DNA of 64,000 nt from NCBI GenBank assembly GCA_036269135.1, contig DATASQ010000050.1, forward strand, positions 124,001-188,000, read 5' to 3'. The DNA comes from Palsa-343 sp036269135 (GTDB lineage Bacteria; Acidobacteriota; Terriglobia; Terriglobales; Acidobacteriaceae). The position numbers were made by a program, and so were the translations under genes. The notes below the pieces were generated by a model that searched no databases, was not told where the DNA came from, and saw nothing but the letters and a program-made list of their open reading frames with translations. Below, piece by piece: positions 1-8,035 of the stretch; within the stretch, counting starts at the first letter, position 1; each line of letters opens with the position of its first letter.

Positions 1-1
1 G

Positions 2-2860
2 GCCAAACCCGGCGATCGCGTGCTCGTCGCGGTCAAGCTTCTGCCCACCGTCGATGAAAAGCACTTCGCCGGCAGCCCCATGACCATCACCTTCGCCAGC
101 GGCCGCCCCAGCCCCCAGGATATGGGCGAGGAGTTTCTCTCCGCCTTCGTGCTCATCCCCAGCCTCTCCAAAAATCCCTCCGCCGATCACGCCACTCTCG
201 ACAAAGCCATCGGCCAGGTGGATCTCAAAGCTCTCGCGACGGCGAACCAGCAGCAGTTCGATGACTCCCTCCGCGCTTCCCAGTCCACCCTTGAGGCGCT
301 GAGGCCCATGATGGATCGCGCCACCCTGCACCTCACCGGCAACTCCCACATCGACGCCGCGTGGCTCTGGCCCTGGACCGAAACCGTCCAGACGGTCAAG
401 AACACCTTCTCCACCGCGCTGCAGCTCATGAACGAGTACCCCGGCTACACCTATACCCAGTCCGCCGCAATCTATAACGACTGGATGGCCCGCGACTACC
501 CCGAGATTAACGACCAGATTAAGCAGCGCATCAAGGAAGGCCGCTGGGAGGTCGTCGGCGGCATGTGGGTCGAGCCCGATCTCAACATGCCCGATGGCGA
601 ATCCACCGCGCGCTCGCTCCTCATCGGCAAGCGCTGGTACGAGCAGCATTACGGCGTCGATGTGAAGATTGGCTGGAACCCCGACTCCTTCGGCTATAAC
701 TGGCAGCTTCCGCAGATCTACAAGAAATCCGGCGTCGACTATTTCGTCACCCAGAAGATGGCCTGGAACGACACCAATCAGCTCCCCTTCAAGCTCTTTT
801 GGTGGGAGTCACCCGACGGCAGCAAAGTTCTCACCTATTTTCCGCACGACTACGCCAACACCAACCTCAATCCCGTGCGCCTCTCCGTCGATCTCGCCCA
901 GGCCCGTACCTACGCCCCCGGCATGACCGAGATGATGGACCTTTACGGCGTTGGCGATCACGGCGGTGGCCCCACGCGCTCCATGCTCGACGAAGGCGTC
1001 CACTGGATGGAGCCCGGCAAGGTCGTCCCCAAAATGCAGTTTGGCACGGCCGGCACCTACTTCTCCGCCATCTCCAAAGAGCTCGCCCCCGATTCGCCCG
1101 CCTGGAATTACCAGTCCATTGCCGAGGGCTACCACGAGCCCACGCCGGTCCCGGGAAAAATCGCCATTCCCACCTGGAAGAGCGAGCTCTACCTCGAATA
1201 CCACCGTGGCGTCTTCACCACCCAGGCGCAGATGAAGAAGAACCTTCGCGATGCCCCCGAATGGACCCTCAATGCCGAAAAGTACGCCTCCCTCGCCTGG
1301 CTCGACGGCAACACCTATCCCGGCGATCAGCTCACCGACGACTGGAAGACCATCACCTTTAATGATTTTCACGACCTCGCCGCCGGCTCCGGCATCGGCG
1401 TCATCTACCAGGACGCCGAAAAGCAGTTCGAGAACGTCCACCGCTCCACCAGCCTCATCTCGCAGAAGGCCCTGAAGACCGTGGCTGAACACATCGACAC
1501 CCATGTCGCCGCCGGCGTGCCCGTCCTCGTCTTCAATCCGCTTGGCTGGGCCCGCTCCGACAACGTCACCGTCGACGTCCAGATGCCGTCCCCCGCTGCC
1601 GAAGTCTCCGTCCTCGACGCGCACGGCGCGGTCCTGCCGTCCGAAGTCCTCTCAAAGAACGCCGCCACCAGCACTTTCCATCTCCTCATCCGCGCCAACG
1701 ACGTGCCCTCTCTCGGCTATGCAGTCCTGCATGTTGTCCCCGGCAAGCGCAATTTTACGAGCGACCTGCACGTAACCGGCACGACCCTGGAAAACGCGGA
1801 TCTGCGCGTCGTCGTCGATCCCCACACCGGCTGCATCACCAGCCTCTACGACAAAAAGGGCGACTTCGAAACCCTGGCTCCGGGCTCCTGCGGCAATGAG
1901 CTGCAGGCCTTCAAAGACACGCCGAAAGATTACGACGCCTGGAACATCGATCCCGGTACGCTCGACGAAACACCGACCCTGCTGAACCAGGCCGATTCCG
2001 TCGAAGTCGTCGACCACGGCCCCATGCGCGGCGCCATCCGCATCACCCGTCACTGGCAGAGCTCCAAATTCGTTCAGGAAATCCAGCTCGACGCCGGCTC
2101 CGATCAGGTCGTGGTCGTGAACGACATCGACTGGCATGAGACGCACGTCCTCCTCAAAGACGCCTTCGCGCTCTCCGCCACCAGCCCCTTCGCCACCTAC
2201 GAAATCCCCTACGGCACCATCCAGCGCGCCACCACTCGGAATAACAGCTGGGAGAAGGCGCAGTTTGAGGTGCCCGCGCAGCGCTGGGCCGACCTCGGCG
2301 ACGCTCAGCACGGCTTCAGCCTCATCAACGAATCCAAATATGGATACGACAGCGTCGGCAATCTCCTGCGCTTGTCCCTGCTGCGCTCGCCCGTCTGGCC
2401 CGATCCCAATGCCGACCGCGGCCACCATCACTTCCGCATCGCACTTTATCCCCACGCCGGCGACTGGAAGCAGGCCATGACCGTCCGCCACGGCTTTGAC
2501 TTCAACTACCGTTTGCAGGCCATGCAGGTCGAATCCCACGCCGGCGCGCTCCCTGCCGAGCACTCCTTCGTCGGCGTCGAACCGAATGACCTCGTCCTCA
2601 CCGCGATGAAAAAAGCTGAGGACAGCCATGCGCTCATCTTTCACTTTTACGAGTGGGCCGGCAAAGGCGGCGAGCTGCACCTCCGCGTGCCGCCCGGTGC
2701 CACCGGCGCCGTCGAAACGAACCTGATGGAGAAACCCCAGGGCGCGGACCTGTCCGTCACCGGCGATCAGCTCACCGTGCCTTTCCACCCGTACGAAATC
2801 GTCGCCGTGCGCGTCGATTATCCCGAGAAAGCACCGGCCTCCATGGAAGCCGGTCAGTAA
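2..2860 (+). CDS. Alpha-mannosidase, glycoside hydrolase family 38 (5' end outside window)
   Basis: Exo-acting retaining alpha-mannosidase that trims mannose from glycans or mannosides. The reading frame is already open at base 2 and no start with an RBS is visible, so the N-terminus lies upstream; about 952 residues are in view. The GH38 catalytic domain opens with the metal-binding motif HIDAAWLWPW (codons from 347) and carries the nucleophile motif WNPDSFGYN, with the Asp codon at 683-685. The beta-rich C-terminal mannosidase domains follow, and the frame ends in TAA at 2858-2860. A GH127-like exported glycosidase lies beyond two tRNA genes, which suggests a carbohydrate-degradation neighbourhood. 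Localisation cannot be judged because the N-terminus is missing. Family assignment is secure; substrate linkage is inference. Confidence 0.93.
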   Translation, partial: AKPGDRVLVAVKLLPTVDEKHFAGSPMTITFASGRPSPQDMGEEFLSAFVLIPSLSKNPSADHATLDKAIGQVDLKALATANQQQFDDSLRASQSTLEALRPMMDRATLHLTGNSHIDAAWLWPWTETVQTVKNTFSTALQLMNEYPGYTYTQSAAIYNDWMARDYPEINDQIKQRIKEGRWEVVGGMWVEPDLNMPDGESTARSLLIGKRWYEQHYGVDVKIGWNPDSFGYNWQLPQIYKKSGVDYFVTQKMAWNDTNQLPFKLFWWESPDGSKVLTYFPHDYANTNLNPVRLSVDLAQARTYAPGMTEMMDLYGVGDHGGGPTRSMLDEGVHWMEPGKVVPKMQFGTAGTYFSAISKELAPDSPAWNYQSIAEGYHEPTPVPGKIAIPTWKSELYLEYHRGVFTTQAQMKKNLRDAPEWTLNAEKYASLAWLDGNTYPGDQLTDDWKTITFNDFHDLAAGSGIGVIYQDAEKQFENVHRSTSLISQKALKTVAEHIDTHVAAGVPVLVFNPLGWARSDNVTVDVQMPSPAAEVSVLDAHGAVLPSEVLSKNAATSTFHLLIRANDVPSLGYAVLHVVPGKRNFTSDLHVTGTTLENADLRVVVDPHTGCITSLYDKKGDFETLAPGSCGNELQAFKDTPKDYDAWNIDPGTLDETPTLLNQADSVEVVDHGPMRGAIRITRHWQSSKFVQEIQLDAGSDQVVVVNDIDWHETHVLLKDAFALSATSPFATYEIPYGTIQRATTRNNSWEKAQFEVPAQRWADLGDAQHGFSLINESKYGYDSVGNLLRLSLLRSPVWPDPNADRGHHHFRIALYPHAGDWKQAMTVRHGFDFNYRLQAMQVESHAGALPAEHSFVGVEPNDLVLTAMKKAEDSHALIFHFYEWAGKGGELHLRVPPGATGAVETNLMEKPQGADLSVTGDQLTVPFHPYEIVAVRVDYPEKAPASMEAGQ

Positions 2861-2893
2861 CCCGAAGCGCGGACGCCACCACTCGCGTCCGCG

Positions 2894-2922
2894 TTGACCC
2901 CTCTGCACCCGACCGATATACT
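2894..2922 (+). promoter_or_regulatory. Sigma-70 promoter of tRNA-Gly
   Basis: A -35 box TTGACC (2894-2899) and a -10 box TATACT (2917-2922) are separated by exactly 17 bp, each one base from consensus. The -10 box ends 13 bp before the first base of the tRNA, so this is very probably its own promoter. The following tRNA-Cys may be cotranscribed; a TAGAAT at 3058-3063 could give it a second promoter. Confidence 0.75.
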
Positions 2923-2935
2923 CAGGAAGAACCAT

Positions 2936-3010
2936 GCGGGAGTAGCTCAGTGGTAGAGCATCGCCTTGCCAAGGCGAGGGTCGCGGGTTCAAGTCCCGTC
3001 TCCCGCTCCA
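2936..3010 (+). tRNA. tRNA-Gly (anticodon GCC)
   Basis: A full cloverleaf can be drawn. Acceptor arms are GCGGGAG (2936-2942) and CTCCCGC (3000-3006), with discriminator T3007 and an encoded CCA at 3008-3010. The anticodon loop TTGCCAA (2966-2972) gives GCC at 2968-2970, on a five-pair stem. The T-arm carries the expected GGTTCAAGTCC. It sits between the mannosidase gene and tRNA-Cys. Confidence 0.96.
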
Positions 3011-3073
3011 GTCTGTCGCCGGCGCACTCTGCGCTGGCTCCCGTCTTCCCGCGGGTTTAGAATTTCTCTTCAG

Positions 3074-3148
3074 GGCGCGGTACCCAAGCGGTAAGGGAGA
3101 GGTCTGCAAAACCTTTATGCGTCGGTTCGATTCCGACCCGCGCCTCCA
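3074..3148 (+). tRNA. tRNA-Cys (anticodon GCA)
   Basis: Acceptor arms GGCGCGG (3074-3080) and CCGCGCC (3138-3144) pair fully, with the U discriminator typical of tRNA-Cys at 3145 and an encoded CCA at 3146-3148. The anticodon loop CTGCAAA (3104-3110) presents GCA at 3106-3108, on stem 3099-3103/3111-3115. The T-arm contains GGTTCGATTCC. It lies 63 bp after tRNA-Gly on the same strand. Confidence 0.96.
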
Positions 3149-3305
3149 GACTCTTCTTCTCTCCTTCGCTGCAAATCCCAAAATAGTCCTCCGCGCCGCC
3201 ACGATCCAGACTCGCCCCGATTGACTGCGTTTTTTTCTCCCTGGTCCGAAACGCGCCGGCGAGCCGCGGAGTCCGTATAGATTGAGAGAAGCCTCAGGAG
3301 TTCCG

Positions 3306-5411
3306 ATGAATTCAGATTCAGGGCAGCCCCTCGCGCACCCTTCCGCCCTCGACCGTCGCCAGTTTCTTGAGATGGGCCTCGCCAGCGCCGCCCTGCTGCT
3401 GGCCGGCGACCGTGCCCACGCGGCCAGCACCACCTCCGCCGTTCTTACCCACGGCGCTCTCACCGAGCTTGCTCCCGGAGCGGTTGAGCCCCAGGGCTGG
3501 CTGCGAGCTCAGCTTGCCCGGCAGGCTGCCGAGCTCGGTTCGCAACTGCCGGATGTCTCCTGGCCCTTTAGCGCGCAATACTGGAACGGCCTGGAAAAGG
3601 GCCCGAGCTGGTGGCCGTGGGAGCAGCGCGCCTACTGGATCGACGGCGCCACGCGGCTCTCCATCATCATGCGCGACGCTGCTCTCTTCCAGAAGACGCA
3701 GGTCCCCGTACTCTTCACGCTGCAGCACGCGCGGGCCAACGGCTATCTTGGCCCAACCTACTTTGAGAATCCGGTGGGCGACGAACATCGCTGGCCGCAG
3801 ATGATCTTCTTCCGCGGCCTCATGGCCTGCGCCGAAGCGCATGTCGGCCCCCCGGGCATTGCCGAGGCCATGCAGCGGCATTACCGCAACGACCCCGCCG
3901 ACTATGCTCTGCCCCAGCGGAACATCACCAACATTGAGCCGATGCTCTGGTGCTATGCCCAGACAGGCGATCCGAAGTTGCTCGCGCTCGCCGAAGACTC
4001 CTGGCGTCGCTTCCAGGCGAGGGTAGCGGCCAATCCCGACAACGGCGACCTGGGGGCGGCGCGCGTCTACGCCGACAAGCCCATCCACGCCCACGGGGTC
4101 ACGTACGCCGAAACGGCGAAGCTGCCGGCGATCCTCTACATGTACACCGGCAATCCGGAGTACCTGCGCTTCGCCCTCGCGGCGCAGCAGCGCATCTTCT
4201 CCCACCACATGCTGGTGGATGGTATTCCCTCGACATCGGAATGGTTCCGCACGCGCACTTCCCTCGACTCCCACGAAACCTGCTGCATCGTCGATCACAC
4301 CTGGGGCTGGGGCTACATGCTGCAGGCCACAGGCGACGGCCTGTGGGGCGATCGCATCGAACGCGCCTGCTTCAATGCCGGTCCCGGAGCCATCCGCAAC
4401 GACTGGAAAGCCCTCCAGTATTTCTCCTGCCCCAACCAATTTCTGGCGACAGAAAAGTCGGACCACAACGTCATGGAACACGGCGGTTACATGATGGCCT
4501 ACCAGCCGAACCCCGGTCAGCGCACGGCGTGCTGCGGCGGCAATGTTCACCGCCTCTATCCCAATTACGTCAGCCGTATGTGGATGCGCTCCGGCAACGG
4601 AGGCCTGGCCGCGACCCTCTATGGTCCCTCAACACTGCACGCTACCGTAGGCCCGGACAGCACGCCGGTTGAGATTGTGCAGGCCTCCGACTACCCCTTC
4701 GGCGACACCATCACCCTCAAATTTGCCGGCCAGCACGAGGCGCACTTCCCGCTCTCGCTGCGCATCCCTGCCTGGTGCCGTCGCCCGCAACTCGCGATGA
4801 ACGGAGAGCCTGTCGCACTCAACCCGCAAAAGGGATTCGTCACCCTGGACCGCCGCTTCCGTCCCGGGGACACCCTCACCCTCACTCTACCCATGGACCT
4901 GGCCCGCACCGCGTGGCCCTATGGCGGCGTTGCACTCGAGCGTGGACCGCTGGTCTTCTCTCTCCCCATTCAGGAAGAGTGGACGACCTTTACCGTACCG
5001 GATTACTCCACTGCGGCCTTTCCGGGCTTCAACGCCAACCCGGCCAGTGCATGGAACTACGGTCTCGATCTCAATTCCGACCCGCTTGAATCCCAGGTGA
5101 AAGTGCAGCAAGCCGCCGGCGACCTCGCGGACGATCCGTGGTCGCATCCGCCCCTTACCCTCACCGTTAACGCGCGGAAAATCGAGAACTACAGGCTGCA
5201 GGACATCACCAACGAGGACGACCAGAATTTCACACCGCCTCTGCCGGACCTCGCCTTCACCCAGGTCGAGCCGCAGACCGAACCCATCACGCTGGTGCCC
5301 TACGGCTCAACCCAGCTGCGGGTCACGATCTTCCCCGACCTCGGAGGCGCGGACAAGAACTGCTCGAAGGAGCCAGCTTCGACCACGGCCCCGCCGACTT
5401 CCGGAATTTGA
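3306..5411 (+). CDS. Exported GH127-like (DUF1680) beta-L-arabinofuranosidase family protein
   Basis: Probable glycoside hydrolase acting on arabinose-containing or related plant glycans. The ATG at 3306 is chosen because TCAGGAG (3295-3301) precedes it; an earlier in-frame TTG has no RBS. The N-terminus has a twin-arginine signal (DRRQFLEMG, a hydrophobic stretch, then AHA), so a folded enzyme exported by Tat is likely. The core shows the family hallmarks Glu-Thr-Cys (E324, C326) and Cys-Cys in TACCGGN (C409, C410). In characterised GH127 enzymes the equivalent residues supply the acid/base and the thiol/zinc site. The protein is 701 residues, normal for the family. The exact GH family (127 versus a relative) and the substrate remain unproven. 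Confidence 0.82.
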   Translation: MNSDSGQPLAHPSALDRRQFLEMGLASAALLLAGDRAHAASTTSAVLTHGALTELAPGAVEPQGWLRAQLARQAAELGSQLPDVSWPFSAQYWNGLEKGPSWWPWEQRAYWIDGATRLSIIMRDAALFQKTQVPVLFTLQHARANGYLGPTYFENPVGDEHRWPQMIFFRGLMACAEAHVGPPGIAEAMQRHYRNDPADYALPQRNITNIEPMLWCYAQTGDPKLLALAEDSWRRFQARVAANPDNGDLGAARVYADKPIHAHGVTYAETAKLPAILYMYTGNPEYLRFALAAQQRIFSHHMLVDGIPSTSEWFRTRTSLDSHETCCIVDHTWGWGYMLQATGDGLWGDRIERACFNAGPGAIRNDWKALQYFSCPNQFLATEKSDHNVMEHGGYMMAYQPNPGQRTACCGGNVHRLYPNYVSRMWMRSGNGGLAATLYGPSTLHATVGPDSTPVEIVQASDYPFGDTITLKFAGQHEAHFPLSLRIPAWCRRPQLAMNGEPVALNPQKGFVTLDRRFRPGDTLTLTLPMDLARTAWPYGGVALERGPLVFSLPIQEEWTTFTVPDYSTAAFPGFNANPASAWNYGLDLNSDPLESQVKVQQAAGDLADDPWSHPPLTLTVNARKIENYRLQDITNEDDQNFTPPLPDLAFTQVEPQTEPITLVPYGSTQLRVTIFPDLGGADKNCSKEPASTTAPPTSGI

Positions 5412-5433
5412 TTCTGTGTCCAGGCTCGCAGGG

Positions 5434-6522
5434 TCATCCCTCGCCGTACTCGTCCAGTGCTGCGCCCAGCCGTTGCAGCCCCTCGGCCGTCATCGGCCCA
5501 TCGCCGCCCATCCCAATGCGGAAGTGATCCGGCATCTCAAAGAACCGCCCCGGCACAACACTCGTCTCATAACGCGCACGCAATAATTCGCAAAATGCGT
5601 CCACCGAGCCGCGCAGCAGCCGGGGAAAGCTCACCGTCCCCCACTGGCTGCGAAATCCCCCCAGATCCGTCCGCGCCCGGAAGAAATTGTTCAGGCTCGC
5701 CCGATTCGCATCAAGAATTTGTCGCGCCCGCGCATCGATCTTCTCCAGATGATCGAGCGCGATCACGCTCAGCTGCCGCCCGACGTTCACGGGCGTCGCC
5801 GCAAACAGATCGTTCAGCCGCCACATGCGATGCGCCAGCTGCGGCTCAGCCAGAATCCACCCGCATCGCAGCCCGCTCAGCCCGTACGCCTTCGTCAGAC
5901 TGGTCGTCACCACAAAAGTCTCGCCCAGGTGAAACGACGACCGTACGCTCTTCCCATACACCATGGGCAGATACACCTCATCCACCAGAACCCGCGCGCC
6001 CACACCCTGCGCCATCTCTCCAAGCCGCGTCAGCGTCGCCTCATCCGTCAGCGCGCCCGTGGGATTATGCAAATTCGTCAGGCAAATCAGCCGCGTCTTC
6101 GGCGTGATCGCCCGCCGCACGTCCTCCGGATCGATCTGCCACTCGTCTTCTTCTCTCCGTGCGAACCGCAGCAGGTTAGCTCCGAGATACGCCGCGACCT
6201 CCGGAATCGGCCCGTACGTCGGCTGCTCGATCAAGACGTCGTCACCCGGCTCGACGATCGCGGCCATGGCCAGATGATTCGCCATCGCGGTGCCCGCCGC
6301 CTCCACCACACACTCCGGCGATACCCCGCACAACCGCGCCAGTCGCTCCTGCAGCGGCGCATATCCATACTGCGTCGGCCCGTTGATCTCCAGCTCCTCC
6401 ACCTTTACTGGCAGCTCCGCCAGCGGATAACCCATGATCCCGCTCGTCGCCAGGTTGTACTTTGCGGCGGAGCACATCTTCGCCCACTCCAGATATTCCG
6501 ACGCCATTGCCCGCGTTGTCAT
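5434..6522 (-). CDS. PLP-dependent aminotransferase, class I/II
   Basis: Fold-type I aminotransferase of 362 residues. The PLP-binding lysine is K211 in SLTKAYGLSGLRCGW. The phosphate/ring-contacting motifs NLHNPTG (150-156) and VDEVY (180-184) are present, so the enzyme should be active. The ATG at 6522 is chosen because GGAGGAAG lies just upstream and overlaps the permease stop codon (ATGA, 6519-6522), indicating translational coupling; the open frame extends further upstream but without homology-like sequence. Pairing with an amino-acid permease suggests uptake followed by transamination of one amino acid. The substrate cannot be read from sequence. It is convergent with the GH127-like gene, 22 bp away. 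Confidence 0.85.
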   Translation of the reverse strand: MTTRAMASEYLEWAKMCSAAKYNLATSGIMGYPLAELPVKVEELEINGPTQYGYAPLQERLARLCGVSPECVVEAAGTAMANHLAMAAIVEPGDDVLIEQPTYGPIPEVAAYLGANLLRFARREEDEWQIDPEDVRRAITPKTRLICLTNLHNPTGALTDEATLTRLGEMAQGVGARVLVDEVYLPMVYGKSVRSSFHLGETFVVTTSLTKAYGLSGLRCGWILAEPQLAHRMWRLNDLFAATPVNVGRQLSVIALDHLEKIDARARQILDANRASLNNFFRARTDLGGFRSQWGTVSFPRLLRGSVDAFCELLRARYETSVVPGRFFEMPDHFRIGMGGDGPMTAEGLQRLGAALDEYGEG

Positions 6523-7889
6523 CGCCCTTCCTCCCGTTTTTTCTGCCGCCGCGCCCACACGGCATACACCGGCAGCCCTAACACCAGAATCACGAACCCA
6601 ATCGAGCTGTTCGCTGGATACCGCCACAGCGCATTTGCCACAATAAACCAGCACGCAAGTACAAACAGCGCCGTCGAAAACGGATGCCACGGCACGCGAA
6701 ACCCGCGCTCGCCCGGCGCCCCACTCCGGTCCCGCCGTCGCAGCACAAACAAACAGCACGCGCTCAGTCCAAAAAACGTGAAGTCAATCGGCGCCTGAAA
6801 GTTGAGGATCTGCTCGTACTTCCCGGTCAGCGCGATTACCACAGTCCACACGCTCTGCAGCACGATCGCCACCACCGGCACCCGCGTCCTGCGGGTCAAA
6901 TAGGCCACGCTGCGAAAGAACAACCCATCCTCCGCCATCGCAAAATAGACCCGCGGCCCGGTCAGCACCGACTGGCTCAAAAAGCCCACCGTCGAAATTG
7001 CAATCCCCAGCGCGATCAGCCGCGCTCCTCGTTCCCCGGCAACAATCCGCATCACCGCGCTCGCCGGAACGCTGGTGTTGGCCAGTGCTCCGACGCCCAG
7101 CGCGCGCAGGCACACCACATTCACGCACACATACAGGACCACCACGCCCGCCACGCCGATCACGAGCGCTCGCGTCAGGTTCTTTCGCGGATTCCGAATC
7201 TCCCCGGCAATGAAAGTAGTGGTCTGCCACCCTCCGTACGAGAACAACACCGGCACCATCGCCGCTCCCAGAGCCGTCACCAGATCCAGTCCCATCGGCC
7301 GGTCCAGCACCGGATGCAGCAGCGGCTGCGGCGTGTGCACGAAGAAAAACCCCGCCCCTACCAGCGCCGCAATCGCCGCGATCTTCAAAACCATCAGCAG
7401 GCTCTGCAGCCGTCCGCCCATCTGCACGCCCAGGCAGTTGATCGCCGTCAGCAGCGCCAGCGTCACGATCACCACCATGTGTTCCGAAGCATGGACCTGG
7501 GTCAGCTCCAGAAAGTACCGCGCAAACGTAACCGTCACGGCGGCCATGCCACCGGTCTGGATCACCAGCAGGAGCGCCCATCCATAAAGGAACCCAAACA
7601 CCGGATGCAGCGACTGCCGCAGATACTCATATTGGCCGCCGGTCTGGGGAATGCGGTCGCCCAGCTCCGCATAAATAAACGCGCCCAGCATGGCGATGCA
7701 ACCGCCCGCGCCCCACACCGCCAGAATCATCGCCGGCGAGTGCAGGCGCTGCGCCACCACGTAAGGATTCATGAAGACGCCCGCCCCCACGATCCCGCCC
7801 ATCACCATCATGGTCGCGTCGAAAAGACCGAGCCGCGCTGCCAGTCGCGGCGATCCCGCGCTCTCCACCTCAGAAGGGGTTTCCACCAT
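6519..7889 (-). CDS. APC-family amino acid permease
   Basis: Polytopic inner-membrane transporter of 456 residues with about 12 hydrophobic segments. The N-terminal APC signature is visible: LGLFDATMMVMGGIVGAGVF, with the glycine-rich unwound helix 1 (GGIVGAGVF). The C-terminus is the usual positively charged end (RRQKKREEGR). It is the first gene of a two-gene operon with the aminotransferase downstream, whose ATG overlaps its stop. At the start, TGAGGA abuts the ATG at 7889 directly, so the in-frame GTG at 7886 is an alternative initiator. Substrate is inferred only as an amino acid or amine, supported by the coupled aminotransferase. Confidence 0.85.
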   Translation of the reverse strand: MVETPSEVESAGSPRLAARLGLFDATMMVMGGIVGAGVFMNPYVVAQRLHSPAMILAVWGAGGCIAMLGAFIYAELGDRIPQTGGQYEYLRQSLHPVFGFLYGWALLLVIQTGGMAAVTVTFARYFLELTQVHASEHMVVIVTLALLTAINCLGVQMGGRLQSLLMVLKIAAIAALVGAGFFFVHTPQPLLHPVLDRPMGLDLVTALGAAMVPVLFSYGGWQTTTFIAGEIRNPRKNLTRALVIGVAGVVVLYVCVNVVCLRALGVGALANTSVPASAVMRIVAGERGARLIALGIAISTVGFLSQSVLTGPRVYFAMAEDGLFFRSVAYLTRRTRVPVVAIVLQSVWTVVIALTGKYEQILNFQAPIDFTFFGLSACCLFVLRRRDRSGAPGERGFRVPWHPFSTALFVLACWFIVANALWRYPANSSIGFVILVLGLPVYAVWARRQKKREEGR

Positions 7890-7918
7890 TCCTCAGGATT
7901 CTATCGGACTCCGATCTG

Positions 7919-7945
7919 TCATCCCGGGCGAAGCCGAGGAACGTG
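7919..7945. repeat. GAGCGAAG-family dispersed repeat (variant copy)
   Basis: The stretch reads TCATCCCGGGCGAAGCCGAG followed by GAACGTGC. It is a diverged relative of the GAGCGAAGCGAAGAATCCC element seen almost intact at 31356-31379, and lies in the divergent gap between the permease and the metalloprotease. Assignment rests on visual similarity only. Confidence 0.4.
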
Positions 7946-7951
7946 CTTTTC

Positions 7952-8016
7952 GCTACTCCCAGCTCCCTGCTCCCTGCTTTTTCGGTTCCCGGCTCCCGGC
8001 TCCGTGCTCCCTTCCC
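7952..8016. repeat. Heptanucleotide-periodic CT-rich tract
   Basis: Successive 7-mers of the type NNGCTCC can be laid end to end through this stretch, for example CAGCTCC, CTGCTCC, CCGGCTC and CGTGCTC. The tract ends about 20 bp before the metalloprotease start and so occupies its 5' untranslated or promoter region. Similar tracts occur at six other places in the window. Confidence 0.6.
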
Positions 8017-8035
8017 CTCTGTGCTACAAAGTTTC

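Noticed and set aside
1652..3463. Minus-strand frame of about 600 codons spanning the mannosidase end and both tRNA genes
   Set aside because: It crosses two tRNA genes and a promoter on the other strand and has no domain features.
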